Assembly (NCBI GenBank): GCA_013339895.1
Contig: JABACO010000004.1
Coordinates: forward strand, 11,757,545 to 11,821,544
Reading direction: 5' to 3'
Length of the DNA: 64,000 bases
DNA from: Ephydatia muelleri
Taxonomy: Eukaryota; Porifera; Demospongiae; Spongillida; Spongillidae
In this document: positions 1-18,599 of the stretch, one piece after another
How the letters are laid out: every line of letters begins with the position of its first letter
Numbering within the stretch: position 1 is the first letter of the stretch
Notes under the pieces: generated by a model
What the model was told of the DNA's origin: nothing
The model's database searches: none
Seen by the model: only the letters and a program-made list of their open reading frames with translations
Position numbers and translations under genes: made by a program

Positions 1-1515
1 CTTCCCCTCCACACTCATCTCCCCTTCCCCTCCACATTCATCTCCCCTTCCCCTCCACACTCATCTCCTTTCCCCTCCACATCATCTCCCCCTCCCTCCA
101 CACTCATCTCCCCCTCCACTCCACGCTCGTCTCCCCTTCCCCTCCACACTCATCTCCCCTTCCCCTCCACACTCATCTCCCCTTCCCCTCCCACTCATCT
201 CCCCTCCCTCCACACTCATCTCCCTTCCTCCACACTCATCTCCCCCTCCCCTCCACACTCATCTCCCTTCCCCCCCCTCCACACTCATCTCCCCTTCCCC
301 TCCACTCATCTCTCTCCCCTCCACTCCACACTCGTCTCCCCTTCCCCTCCACACTCATCTCCCCTTCCCCTCCACACTCATCTCCCCCCTCGACTCCACA
401 CATCAACTCCCCTTCCTCTCCACACTCATCTCCCCTTCCCCTCCACATCATCTCCCCTTCCCCTCCACATTCATCTCCCTTCCCTTCCCCCTCCACACTC
501 GTCTCCCCTTCCCCTCCACCTCATCTCCCCTTCCCCTCCACCTCATCTCTCTTTCCCCTCCACACTCATCTCCCCCTCCTCCACACTCATCTCCCCCTCC
601 ACTCCACGCTCGTCTCCCCCTTCCCCTCCACACTCATCTCCCCTTCCCCTCCACATTCATCTCCCTTCCCCTCCACACTCATCTCCCTTTCCCCCTCCAC
701 ACTCATCTCCTCTTCCCCTCCACACTCTCTCCCCTTCCCTCCACACCATCTCTCTTTCCCCTCCACACCCTCATCCCCCCTCCCCTCCACACTCATCTCC
801 CCCTCCACTCCACGCTCGTCTCTCCCTTCTCCCCTCCACACACTCATCTCCCCTTCCCCCTCCACACTCATCTCCCCTTCCCCTCCACACTCATCTCCCC
901 TTCCCCTCCACACTCATCTCCCTTTCCCCTCCACACTCATCTCCCCCTCCCCTCCACACTCATCTCCCTTCCCCCTCCACACTCATCTCCCCTTCCCCTC
1001 CACACTCATCTCCCCCTCCACTCCACACTCGTCTCCCCTTCCCCTCCACACTCATCTCCCCTTCCCCTCCACACTCATCTCCCCCTCGACTCCACACTCA
1101 ACTCCCCTTCCTCTCCACACTCATCTCCCCTTCCCCTCCACACTCATCTCCCCTTTCCCCTCCACATTCATCTCCCCTTCCCCTCCACACTCATCTCCCC
1201 TTCCCCTGGACCACACTCATCTCCCCTTCCCCTCCACACTCATCTCCCCTTCCCCTCCACACTCATCTCCCCTTCCCCTCCACACTCATCTCCCTTTCCC
1301 CTCCACACTCGTCTCCCCTTCCCCTGGACCACACTCATCTCCCCTTCCCCTCCACACTCATCTCCTCTTCCCCTCCACACTCATCTCTCTTCCCCCTCCA
1401 CACTCATCTCCCCTTCCCCTCCACACTCATCTCCCCTTCCCCTCCACACTCATCTCCCCTTCCTCTCCACACTCATCTCCCCTTCCCCTCCACACTACCT
1501 CCCATCTCCCTCCCC
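1..1515. repeat. 23-bp CT-rich minisatellite
   Basis: About 65 degenerate copies of a 23-bp unit, ctccccttcccctccacactcat, fill the first 1.5 kb. Variants lose or gain one to three bases or carry cgctcgt and ggacc changes. The array sits in an intron directly upstream of a DDX42 exon. Long open frames across it are composition artefacts, since the same Gly/Glu or Pro/Ser words repeat in every frame. Confidence 0.95.
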
Positions 1516-1537
1516 TTCCACACACCTCACTCTTCAG

Positions 1538-9677
<8,140 letters not shown>

Positions 9678-10637
9678 ATGAAGGTCATCTCTCCCTTCCT
9701 TTCTCCTACTATTGATGCACTACATACACACACACACCCTTTAAATGTGCACATGTACACTTTGGATGATAGTTTATTTTATTGCACATTTATGTACGGG
9801 CATCCTGTTACGAGCACAAATGACATCATTACATCATTCTGATGCATGCAGCTTTCCAGCTGCTCGTTTCGATTGGCTGCACGAGAGTAAATTATCTAAG
9901 CAATATTGTGCAATAGACGTGTAAATCATAATTATAAACATATACATCAATAATTCATTACAACATGCTATGCACTAATAATGTAATCTAGGACCTGGAC
10001 AAAGCTGCCCCAGAGTTCACCCTCATCACTGATCAGGGAGATGTACAGCCCTGCATAGAGTTCGAAGGTTGCCGTGGGACTTAGGCATACAGTTAACTTG
10101 CCCCATACCTCGCCACAAGAGGGATGGGCACCTGCCACAAGAGGGATGGGCACCTGCCACAAGAGGGATGGGCACCTGCCACAAGAGGGATGGGCACCTG
10201 CCACAAGAGGGATGGGCACCCACCCCAACTCTGTGCACTCTGCATCATTGGCGTGTGCTTTCTCAACCCAGCTGCCTCGACCTGCTGTTGCTCCCATTGC
10301 AGACAAAACATTTGAGTTTAGCGGTGTGACAACACAGATGTCAAAAGCAGCTGGCTTTCCTTAGTTCCAGTCCAGTCTTGACTGTGCTGAGCCTGTGCAC
10401 CTGTTTCCACCTGGACCTATATATGTGCATTGTGGCAGGATTCCATCATGATGTCTCAAGTAAATGCATAGAAGTTGGTTGATGCATGTGATTAATAATT
10501 AATGTAGTGCAGGTGATCAGCTCTGGTTAATAATTTAGCGCATGTGATCTGCTCAGGTCAATAACTTGGTGCCCAGCTAATCTGATCAACAAAATGATTC
10601 ATTGTATGTATAAAAAATAATCTTGCTGTGTGGCCTT
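9678..10637. other. Intergenic region with a 22-bp repeat
   Basis: Space between the DDX42 stop codon and the convergent RMP24-like stop codon. It holds five tandem copies of a 22-bp unit (gccacaagagggatgggcac plus ct, 10112-10222). A short exon-like open stretch at 9991-10080 has no recognisable product. I see no gene. Confidence 0.6.
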
Positions 10638-11483
10638 TCAATTCAAAGACTGCAAGAAGTCTTGCAGGTTAGGAGAGAAGGCAAGCTGCTGGGATCGTTG
10701 CTCCTGCAGTCTGGCTGTGGTGCTGAGCATGGACTTGAGTGTGGTGGCTTTTCTCTTACCACTGTAACTGTGGGTGGAGGGCAGCACAGCTAGATCCGAC
10801 CCTCGGTACTATGGTAACAAGAAACATACCTCTTCGTTGGTGGCGGGGCACACTTGGGCGTAGTAGGGACGTCTTGCGGCCTCAGTTTCGTTGCCTTGGT
10901 TGCAACTGGCTTGGCGCATGCGCCCACAACAAAGGTCTTCGCGCAAATCTTGCAATGAAGTACCTGTGGTTGTGGATTAGTCTATGATTACGCACACAGA
11001 CGTATAACCTTATGCAGTAAAAGAAAGTGGCGCGTATATAACACTCTGGACGTACTACGTAGTGTTTGCCTTTCGAAGTTGGTGAGATAAGCCACTCAAT
11101 AGCAGCGTTCTTGGCGTGGCTAAGGGTCCGCTTGGCTTTGAGCTTTCTTGCAGACAGCGTTTGCAACCGACAGGTGCTCGGTGTAACGAGAACGTTGCAG
11201 GATGGACAGAAACGCTGCTTCACCGCGTCAGTCACTCCTAAGGCAAAGCGAAGCGGGTACTTAACGAATCATACGTTGCTAGTTCATCACGTGCCTTCAG
11301 AACTGGTGTCCAATAACTGACCGAAACAGTTCCTGAAACGGCAAAACCAGAAAATTAGTAAAGTGATAACAATATGCATATTTGGTACATGAGACTGGCT
11401 GAAAGGGCGGGTGTTTCGGAGACATAATGATGTGCAGTAGACCAAAGGAATTGCAAACGTTTCTCTCTCTCCACGTCAACCAT
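10638..11483 (-). CDS. RMP24: C18orf21/RMP24-like zinc-ribbon protein
   Basis: Homologue of human C18orf21, described as an RNase MRP-associated protein (RMP24). Supported exons on the minus strand: about 11395-11483 (ATG at 11483), about 11059-11265, 10830-10963 and 10638-10767 (stop TGA 10638-10640). The middle exons give a CxxC pair, FCPSCN, then about 60 residues later HCKICAK, which together form a zinc ribbon related to the Rpr2/Snm1 fold. The last exon encodes KSMLSTTARLQEQ and ends LQDFLQSLN, matching the conserved C-terminal 'LK-LLS ... FL-SL' motif of the family. The 10830/10767 and 11059/10963 junctions are in phase with GTATGT and GTAGTA donors. The junction between exons 1 and 2 is not resolved. 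Divergent from the SENP gene, with 128 bp between start codons. Confidence 0.7.
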
Positions 11484-11611
11484 TGACGTAATTTTTTGGG
11501 CAAATTTTTTTTCTAAATGGCACGTGGTGCATGTAGTATACGGAGGTGTGCGCGGAGTTTGCCATCTGATTGAGCGGTACTTTAATGGTGTGAATAAAGC
11601 AGCTGCCTCTC
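11484..11611. promoter_or_regulatory. Putative bidirectional promoter
   Basis: Only 128 bp separate the start codons of the minus-strand RMP24-like gene and the plus-strand SUMO protease gene, so both promoters must lie in or overlap this spacer. No clear TATA box is seen. The assignment is from position only. Confidence 0.45.
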
Positions 11612-14600
11612 ATGTCTCAAAGAGCAGGCGCCAAGCGAAACTTCTCGGAACTCAAAGAGGAGGGAGATTTGGAAAAGGTGACTCAAAACTAAAGCGTACT
11701 TGACGCTTTTACACGACCCCAACACCTTTCGTACGCCACTGCCATATAGGGAACAAAGCGCAGTCGTACAGTCCGTATAGGAGAAGGTGAGGAGGAATCA
11801 GAACCGTTATATGAACGCGTTTCTATTTTACGTCCTTCCATTAAGCTAGGAAGAACGCTTGCACCCGTCACTCCCTTTGAACCTATCAGCAGGAGGCTTC
11901 GTAGTGGACTGAAGTATCTGGGAGGCGCCTTGAGCAAGCTGGCGCACGAGATTAAGCGGCTGACAGGCTTTGATAATGGCGTAAACAGAACCAACTCAAC
12001 AGAGCACTTCTCAGATACAGAGGTACAAACAATACGTCACCGAATCGTACAGTACGTTGGTTATTTTGCAGGCCACTGTATGCCATGAAAGCGGGCGTGG
12101 TTTCCCGAGCTGTCATGAAGGGGTATCATCATCACCACCAACACCACCACCACCACCACCTCCAGCTTCGACATCATCAGCAACACCCACTTCAAATGCA
12201 TTCACCTCTGGGTCTGGGGCCGAGGGGAGTCGTGATCAGCCTTCTGCACTACAGCAGCATAGATTAGGAAGTTCCACTCAACTGAAGAAGAGTGCAACCA
12301 GAGATGCTCGCAAGAGCCTTCTTCGTCAGGTGGGTGTTTATTGAAAAGCCTTTAAACATAGTGGCGTTCAGCTCTTGTTGTGGTCTCAGGTCCAGTCTGA
12401 GCAGGACAATTATCTCTACCAGCAGAGGATATTGCAGTTATCCTCGCTGTCCTGCAGCACCTTGTCGTCGCCACGGTCACCGGAGAGCATCGGACCATCC
12501 TTCTTGAGGTAGGCGTCGATGAAGCTCGAACCATTCGCCAAATGCATACAGTGGACACTGTACTTCTGGGTATTACGTGTGTGCTTGGCCTGCCCTGGCA
12601 TCAGGTCACACGAAAGGGCTCTGTTGGGCTCTCACTATGACACCAGCTGTACTCCAACACGTCACCCTCAACCACCGTCACCTCCCCCTGTTACCAGCAG
12701 CACGCACGCGCGAAGTCTGCCTAGAACCTGGCTGGCGAAGGACGTAAAGCTGCAGTTGACTCCGCGTGACACACCCTCGCCCGTTGCATGGGGCTCTCTT
12801 GGCCAAGGACTTGGAATGAACCAAATGGGACATCCCAAACTCGTCATGCAGAGAAGCACGGGTGTCCAGACCAGCCCGGAGAAGGCAGTGGTGGGCACAC
12901 GATCGTTGACCAGGGTGATGGAAGCTGAAAAGAGCAGGCAGTGGTTGGAAGAGCTAAAAATGGACCACAAGCACAGGACGCAGTACATTAGTGCCAATCT
13001 AGAGCTGGCTAGCCGACAATACCAGCAGGATGCCAAGAAGCGGATGCAAGCCGAGGACGTGATAGCTGAAAGGCTGAAACGAGAGCTGATCCTCATGACT
13101 TTGCAGGACACTTCTGTAGATGAGGTATGCAGTGGCTAGAAATGTGTGAGAATGTGTTGAATGGCTAATTTCAACAGATCTGCAAAGAACTAACTGCAGC
13201 GCAGCAGAAGACGGTGTGTGTGTGTGTGTGTGCATATGTGTGTGCATGTGTGTGTGTGGGGGTGTCTATGATAAATGAGTGTTGCAGAGCTGTTTGAGTT
13301 TACAACTGTGTGCCTTTTAGCTTGCCATCGTACTGAGAAGGGGTCCACTAGATGAATGTCTTGTGGAGGGATTTGGTCTGCGCATCTCACGAGCAGATCT
13401 TCAAACACTTACTGGATTGACATGGTTGAATGATGAGGTAATTCACCTTTTTGGGGGGTGCTAGGAGATAACATCTGCTCTGTTGCAGATAGTGAACTTC
13501 TATTACAACTTGGTGGCTGCACGTAGTGCCTCTGATGGAAGGATTAAAGTACACGTTTTTAATTCATTCTTTTATTCCAAATTGATTCAAGCAGGCTATG
13601 GAGGTGTGCGAAGATGGACAAAAAAAGTATGTGTTTGTTTTCATGTTTGTCATTTGCTTGCCAGTTAGTTATGTAGGGGTAGTGACATACGCTTGTCAGT
13701 GGTGTTGTGAGAGGGTGGGGATGGGGGGTAGTGACATGCTTGTCAGTGGTGTTGTGAGATGACATATGCTTGTCAGTGGTGTTGTGAGAGGGTGGGGGTG
13801 GGGGTAGTGACATACGCTTGTCAGTGGTGTTATGAGGGGGTGGTGTCATTTGCAGGTGGACATATTTGCCCACGACCTGGTTCTCCTTCCCATCCATCTG
13901 GGGGCACATTGGTGCTGTGCAGCTATCAATTTTGGCAAGAAACAGATCCAGTACTACGACTCCTTACGGGGCTCCAATGCTCAGTGTCTGAATGCACTCA
14001 GGTGCTGCTGAGAATGTATTGAGGTCGTGTATTACATCTGTTCACTTTTCAACACAGGCAGTACATTGTTTCCGAGTCTAGAGATAAAAAGCAGCAGGAA
14101 TATGATTTGTCGGGGTGGACAGATTACTCACCCAAAGTATGGTGCCTGCTGTTAACACTAATTTTCAAACTTTACATTGTCATTTTTTTTTTTGTTTACT
14201 TTAGAATATACCCCATCAGACTAATTCCTCAGACTGTGGAGTGTTTTCGTGTTTGGTATGTTATGTTGAGATCAGAATAACAGCTATGGCCACCTATCCC
14301 ATGCCATTAGCCTCCATAATGCTTACTGGCATCCTGAAAGTGTCCTACATTGTCGGCTGTTTTCAGATTGGCCTCCTGTTATGTGGTATTGTTGCTTGGG
14401 GGTTTCATAGGCAGCCACATTTGTGTCGGTGCTCACACTGGTGGTTTTCAAAGCACGATTTCTTGTTTCTTGCAGTATGCTCGGTACCTATCCAGAGATA
14501 TCCGTTTCGATTTTTCGCAGGTAAGCTGATGGGATCTGTGAGTGTGTGTTGGATATGCTTTCTGCTCCTGTACAGGCTGATATGCCAGCTATACGTCAGC

Positions 14601-14638
14601 ATATGATATGCGAGATTGTGGAGATGAAGCTCTTCTAG
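11612..14638 (+). CDS. Sentrin/SUMO-specific protease, SENP1/2 type, 13 exons
   Basis: Cysteine protease of clan CE, family C48 (Ulp1/SENP), which matures SUMO precursors and removes SUMO from targets, mainly at the nucleus. Exons: 11612-11677, 11750-12022, 12072-12329, 12390-12508, 12605-13124, 13178-13213, 13321-13437, 13489-13626, 13856-14001, 14058-14136, 14205-14255, 14476-14520 and 14576-14638. They sum to 1911 nt (636 codons plus stop), close to human SENP1 length, and every junction keeps frame. The first 400 or so residues are low-complexity, Ser/Pro-rich and then coiled. The catalytic domain begins near LRISRADLQTLTGLTWLNDE. The triad is visible: His in GAHWCCAAINF, Asp in IQYYDSLRG, Cys in NSSDCGVF, with the oxyanion Gln in IPHQ. 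The intron 14256-14475 carries one copy of the 360-bp satellite core. SENP1 versus SENP2 cannot be decided. Confidence 0.93.
13677..13850. repeat. ~40-bp tandem repeat in SENP intron
   Basis: Four imperfect copies of a unit starting agtgacatacgcttgtcagt followed by ggtgttgtgagagggtgggg, inside the intron between exons 8 and 9. A short GT tract also fills the intron at 13214-13265. Confidence 0.85.
14285..14421 (+). repeat. Single copy of satellite core in SENP intron
   Basis: Matches the core of the arrays at 24.8-27.9 kb and 47.7-48.7 kb (starts ggccacctatcccatgccat, ends tcataggcagccacatt). It lies in the same orientation as the gene, between the exon carrying the catalytic Cys and the next one, without disturbing the splice sites. 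Confidence 0.85.
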
Positions 14639-15275
14639 AGTAACACTCTTCTTTCTCATATACCTGTTCGTTCAGGCTTGATAACCACTTGTTTGAGTGG
14701 TCATATTTTTAAAATTCTGTTTGAATATATTGTTTTTATAGTGACGTCATGACATAGTGCAGATGTTTCTGTGGTTAGATGACAGATCGTACTGTGCGCA
14801 TGCGTAATAGGGGCTTGGAACGAAAACCATGTGCGGTAGAGCGCTAGTCTTGTAGTAAGTAGTACACGGACTCCGATTTGAATCAAGATTTGTACATTGC
14901 AGAGAAACAGCACCGTTTGGTTTGACGTGGATAACGAAGGTGAGACCGTAACGTGACATCTGGTGCGCAGGCGAATAAACATTGCGTCGTTGCATGCGAC
15001 GTGTAGTTGTGAGGGTTGGGATCACAGGCCCGCTGGAAGCACTAGAAAGCGGTCAGGCTGGCTTGGGAAGGGATCTGAGACAGAGCCTAATCACGTACCC
15101 AGACTCATTACGTTAAGATCATTTCCGCGATAAGGTATACATTGTGCAATAGAAAGTGGCTAATTTCGGAGTCTTATTACTCCACGACGGATACTCCGAT
15201 TCTCAGTGCGTTAGAAACAATGTGTAGAGGACTTCTAGAATATCCAAAAATGTGAAATCGGAAACGATCCATATA
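14639..15275. other. Intergenic, nothing recognised
   Basis: Downstream of the SENP stop codon. I see no coding exon, RNA gene or repeat family here apart from simple AT-rich stretches. Confidence 0.4.
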
Positions 15276-16130
15276 ATCATAGATAGTATAGTAAGGGGAT
15301 TGGAAACGAGTCTAATCAACACCAATTGACACCTCCACTCCTCGTTACAGCACTTATAAGAATTCCGTACTAGTAACTATGCTTCAAGATGGATGACTTG
15401 GGAGCCACAGCTGGAAGAAATTCTGAAATGATGGTTCGTATCAAAAAAATTGACAAAAAAGTAGCCGAGTACATACAAATAGGACTAACCAACAGCAAAA
15501 CACGACAAACTGATCAATACGCACAACTGCCCGCGCACAGAAGGTACACAAGTTAATGGACTCCATCCCCACTCCAGGCGTATTTTGTGCGTGACATGTA
15601 TCAAAAAATGACGAAAAAAGTAGCCAAGTACATACAAATAGGACTAACCAACAACAAAACACGACAAACTGATCAATACGCACAACTGCCCGCGCACAGA
15701 AGGTACACAAGTTAATGGACTCCATCCCCACTCCAGGCGTATTTTGTGCGTGGCATGTATCAAAAAATGACGAAAAAAGTAGCCAAGTACATACAAATAG
15801 GACTAACCAACAACAAAACACGACGAACTGATCAATACGCACAACAGCCCGCGCACAGAAGGTACACAAGTGCGATGCGTCCTGAAAAAAACTTTTTTTT
15901 CTAATTTTCGAAGTTGCCCGTCATATTTTTCCAACCTAAAACGCTTATAGATATACTCCTACGTATGTGAAGCGCTTCAGAGCAGATAAAAAGAACCAAG
16001 ACCAACCGAACTGAAGATATGAACGATTTCGAACTTCTCAGTAGGTGTTAACGATGTAACGCGGAGTGCCCACAGCCAGTGATGCGCTCACGTGACTCGT
16101 TTCCAATCCCCTTACTATACTATCTATGAT
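15276..16130. mobile_element. 855-bp non-autonomous element with 37-bp perfect inverted ends
   Basis: The ends 15276-15312 and 16094-16130 are exact reverse complements (outer sequence atcatagatagtatagtaag). Between them lie 2.7 tandem copies of a 159-bp unit (about 15444-15880). The interior has no transposase, and the repeated open frame on the minus strand is only the tandem unit read three times. Target-site duplication not resolved (flanks atata and ataat). Structure is that of a MITE with internal tandem repeats. Confidence 0.8.
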
Positions 16131-16332
16131 ATAATTTTACGTAAGATACTTTAGAGATCAATGATTCATATAAAAGATTCGTATAACGTATTCGTAACTT
16201 ATCCGTTTGTACGCAGTACGTATACGTAATTCGTATTTTTTTTTAAAGATGGTGATAAATAGCATACGTAACTTCTACAGCATGTTTTCTGGACATTAAA
16301 CGATAAGCAGAGCAGCTAAACAGTTCTACTAA

Positions 16333-17259
16333 CTACTTGAATTTAGATGGTAGCGTCGTGCTGCGACCACAATGCGTTGTGCGTATTGCTATATTAAAGC
16401 AATTAGCTAGCTCATTGGGTAGTTGGGACGACTCCTCTCCATCGGCCGGCGTGTTTTCTTCGCCTTCCACATCATCCAGTTCCTCGATCTCTGTCCACTG
16501 TTCGCCGTTATCATCTTCACCACTGGTTCCTTCAATAATCTCATCTCTTTTGCTTTTAGAACTGCCTTCTACTACTGTCTGTTCAATTAATCCGGCAACT
16601 GCGGCATCTTTTGATCGTCCGCCCTTCACCACAAACAGTTCCTTTTGTCTCTCCAAGGCTCTGGCCTCCTCGTAAAGAGTATCTCGTTCCTCAATGTCTT
16701 CATCTGTGGTAGCCCAAGATACACTAATGCCACTTACTCTCCAACCATCAGCCATGGCAGACTTCTTACTTTCTGACATCTTATTCAGTGTCATGTAGAC
16801 CCATTTTACAAAAGGAGTCTGGACACTTTTCAAACTAAGGTCAAACGTAAGTTGGTCTTGAGATATACCTCTCAAAAGCTGTTCCTGAGCTACCTGGCTC
16901 AACCAAGAAGCGAACAGAGTGGCTACCCCAGTTTTAAACACAAAGTTATACGATAAATCTAATGGCTGAAGCTCAGCTGTGCAGGAGGCTGGTTTAAAGA
17001 GAAGTATTAAATTTGGGTGCTTACTTTGAGCACGTTCAATACAGGGCCAGAGCGATGCACTGAATAACAGTCCCAGAGCAACACCCACTTTTGAGAATCT
17101 GGATCTACCGTAAAGTACCACGAATAAGCTTCCCCCCCCCCCCCCCCCCCCCCTCCGCCCCCAACCCGAGACCTTATAAAAAGTAGCATGTTTTTTAAAC
17201 GAGCGTATCTCCGTAACCATAAGCGCTGGGACTAACCTGGAAAACTGTAATAAAAACAA
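16333..17259 (-). pseudogene. pogo/Tigger-type (DDE_1) transposase C-terminal remnant
   Basis: The open frame carries the end of a DDE_1 transposase domain: ILLFKPASCTAELQPLDLSY matches the 'P-N-C-T--LQPLD' block that holds the last catalytic Asp, followed by an acidic tail with EEARALERQKELF and EGTSGEDDNGEQW. The DNA-binding and first catalytic parts are missing, and a run of 22 C at 17132-17153 interrupts the N-terminal side, so the fragment is not a working transposase. Family assignment is from the LQPLD block only. Confidence 0.6.
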
Positions 17260-17518
17260 CCATTTGTATCTCGCTTTCGATGTCCGTCTATTTTACCTGA
17301 TTCGTCGTAGCAACTTTTGATATTCACTGTGATTTAGGGCCGTCATATTTCTTGAATGGTAAATCTCCAAGTGAATACGAGTATTGGATACGAAGCAAGA
17401 AACATTTCTAAACACATGCAAGGTATTTTTGGTGAATTTACCTCTGCTTTTTGATGAAGAATGCATCGTTACTAAAACTCACACTCTTCATCCGCCATTT
17501 TGGTTATACAAAACTACC

Positions 17519-18020
17519 TACAATCCTGGTTCCGAACCACGACAACGAGTCCCTCCAGAACGAGCTACACAAGAGATTGATGCGACAAAAACAATCGTAC
17601 ACAGCGTTGATGTGGTTAGCAGCGTTTTGATACGGACAAAATGATTAATAATGTTATAGCTAATAATAACAGTAATACTAGCGAGAGGGTATGTACCGAT
17701 CGGTGTTTGCGTTGATCAATATGGGCGAAGAAAGGATTGTACCGGTAGTACCAGAACTTAGTTCCTGCAACCATTTGAGTGTTGTTCGTGGCCACCATGT
17801 ATATAAAGAATTTTGGGTTCCGGTTGTAGCAAACGGTAAATGCTTAAGCACCAACGCGAAGACGAAAAATTGAATAATGAATGCTGTTAACACTATAAAT
17901 CATTTTGTCCATATCAAAACGCAGCTAACCACATCAATGCTGTGTACGATTGTTTTTGTCGCATCGATCTTTTGTGTAGCTCGTTCTGGAGGACTCGTGG
18001 TTCGGAACCAGGATTTTAGG
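17519..18020. repeat. Inverted repeat, ~125-bp arms around a ~250-bp loop
   Basis: Left arm 17519-17646 and right arm 17894-18020 are reverse complements with about 90 percent identity (both include cctggttccgaaccacga and gatgcgacaaaaacaatcgt or their complement). The loop is AT-rich with no gene. It could be a foldback element or a solo pair of inverted ends. Confidence 0.8.
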
Positions 18021-18599
18021 TCTGTGCAACTTCGTCAGCCTATCCCTTTGGTGGCTGGTTTCACCATCCCGACTCTCTCCTTGTGTGCTGCCCTCACCAC
18101 CTTGTGTGCTGCCTTCAACATCCTGACCCTCACTATGTGTGCTGTCACCTAGTGAGCCTACTGTTTTGTGAGGGGGGATTTCTGGCTCCTGCTCTCTTCC
18201 TTCTACAATCAACTGAATTGTAGCATACAGCTGCTGTTTTTTTAGGAACTCATTGCTGATTCGTCCCCATTGCCCTTTTCTATCAGGTAGTGGCCATGGC
18301 AATCCCCATTTCTCAGCTATACCTTCTGCCCTTTCCTTTTTCCTGAGGGCAACAGCTGCTTTTGCTTCTCTTTCTTCTCCGCACTTCTGTACGCTCTCGT
18401 TGACATGACAAGTGCCTGGATACAAAATACAGCAAAGCCATACAATAGTTGCACTAGTAGTACTAGAATGAATACTATAACAGTGACCACGAAAGGATAT
18501 AAATATTATAACTGCTAGTACCTGCTGTGTAAACTTCAAATGCTTGATTGTTTCAAACATTTTGCATCGACTCTGGCATTGGCTTTCCTGAAATTCCAC
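17934..18599 (-). CDS. Uncharacterised ORF, probably element-derived
   Basis: An open frame of about 220 codons. Its middle is rich in charged residues (EEREAKAAVALRKKERAEG) followed by WGLPWPLPDRKGQWGRI and a hydrophilic, repeat-containing tail (GSTQGGEGSTQGESRDGE). Its 3' end runs into the right arm of the neighbouring inverted repeat, which argues for a mobile-element origin. I do not recognise a domain. Confidence 0.3.
   Translation of the reverse strand: MEFQESQCQSRCKMFETIKHLKFTQQVLAVIIFISFRGHCYSIHSSTTSATIVWLCCILYPGTCHVNESVQKCGEEREAKAAVALRKKERAEGIAEKWGLPWPLPDRKGQWGRISNEFLKKQQLYATIQLIVEGREQEPEIPPHKTVGSLGDSTHSEGQDVEGSTQGGEGSTQGESRDGETSHQRDRLTKLHRPKILVPNHESSRTSYTKDRCDKNNRTQH

Noticed and set aside
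1..1500. Several open frames of 60-170 codons across the CT-rich minisatellite
   Set aside because: They repeat the same few words in every frame and arise from the stop-free composition of the 23-bp unit.
11689..11994. Minus-strand open frame of about 100 codons
   Set aside because: Antisense shadow of SENP exon 2, whose splice sites and frame fit the full 637-codon model.
14823..14900. tRNA-like stretch (gcggtagagcgctagtct)
   Set aside because: It resembles a D-arm by chance; no complete cloverleaf with a TpsiC arm can be drawn.
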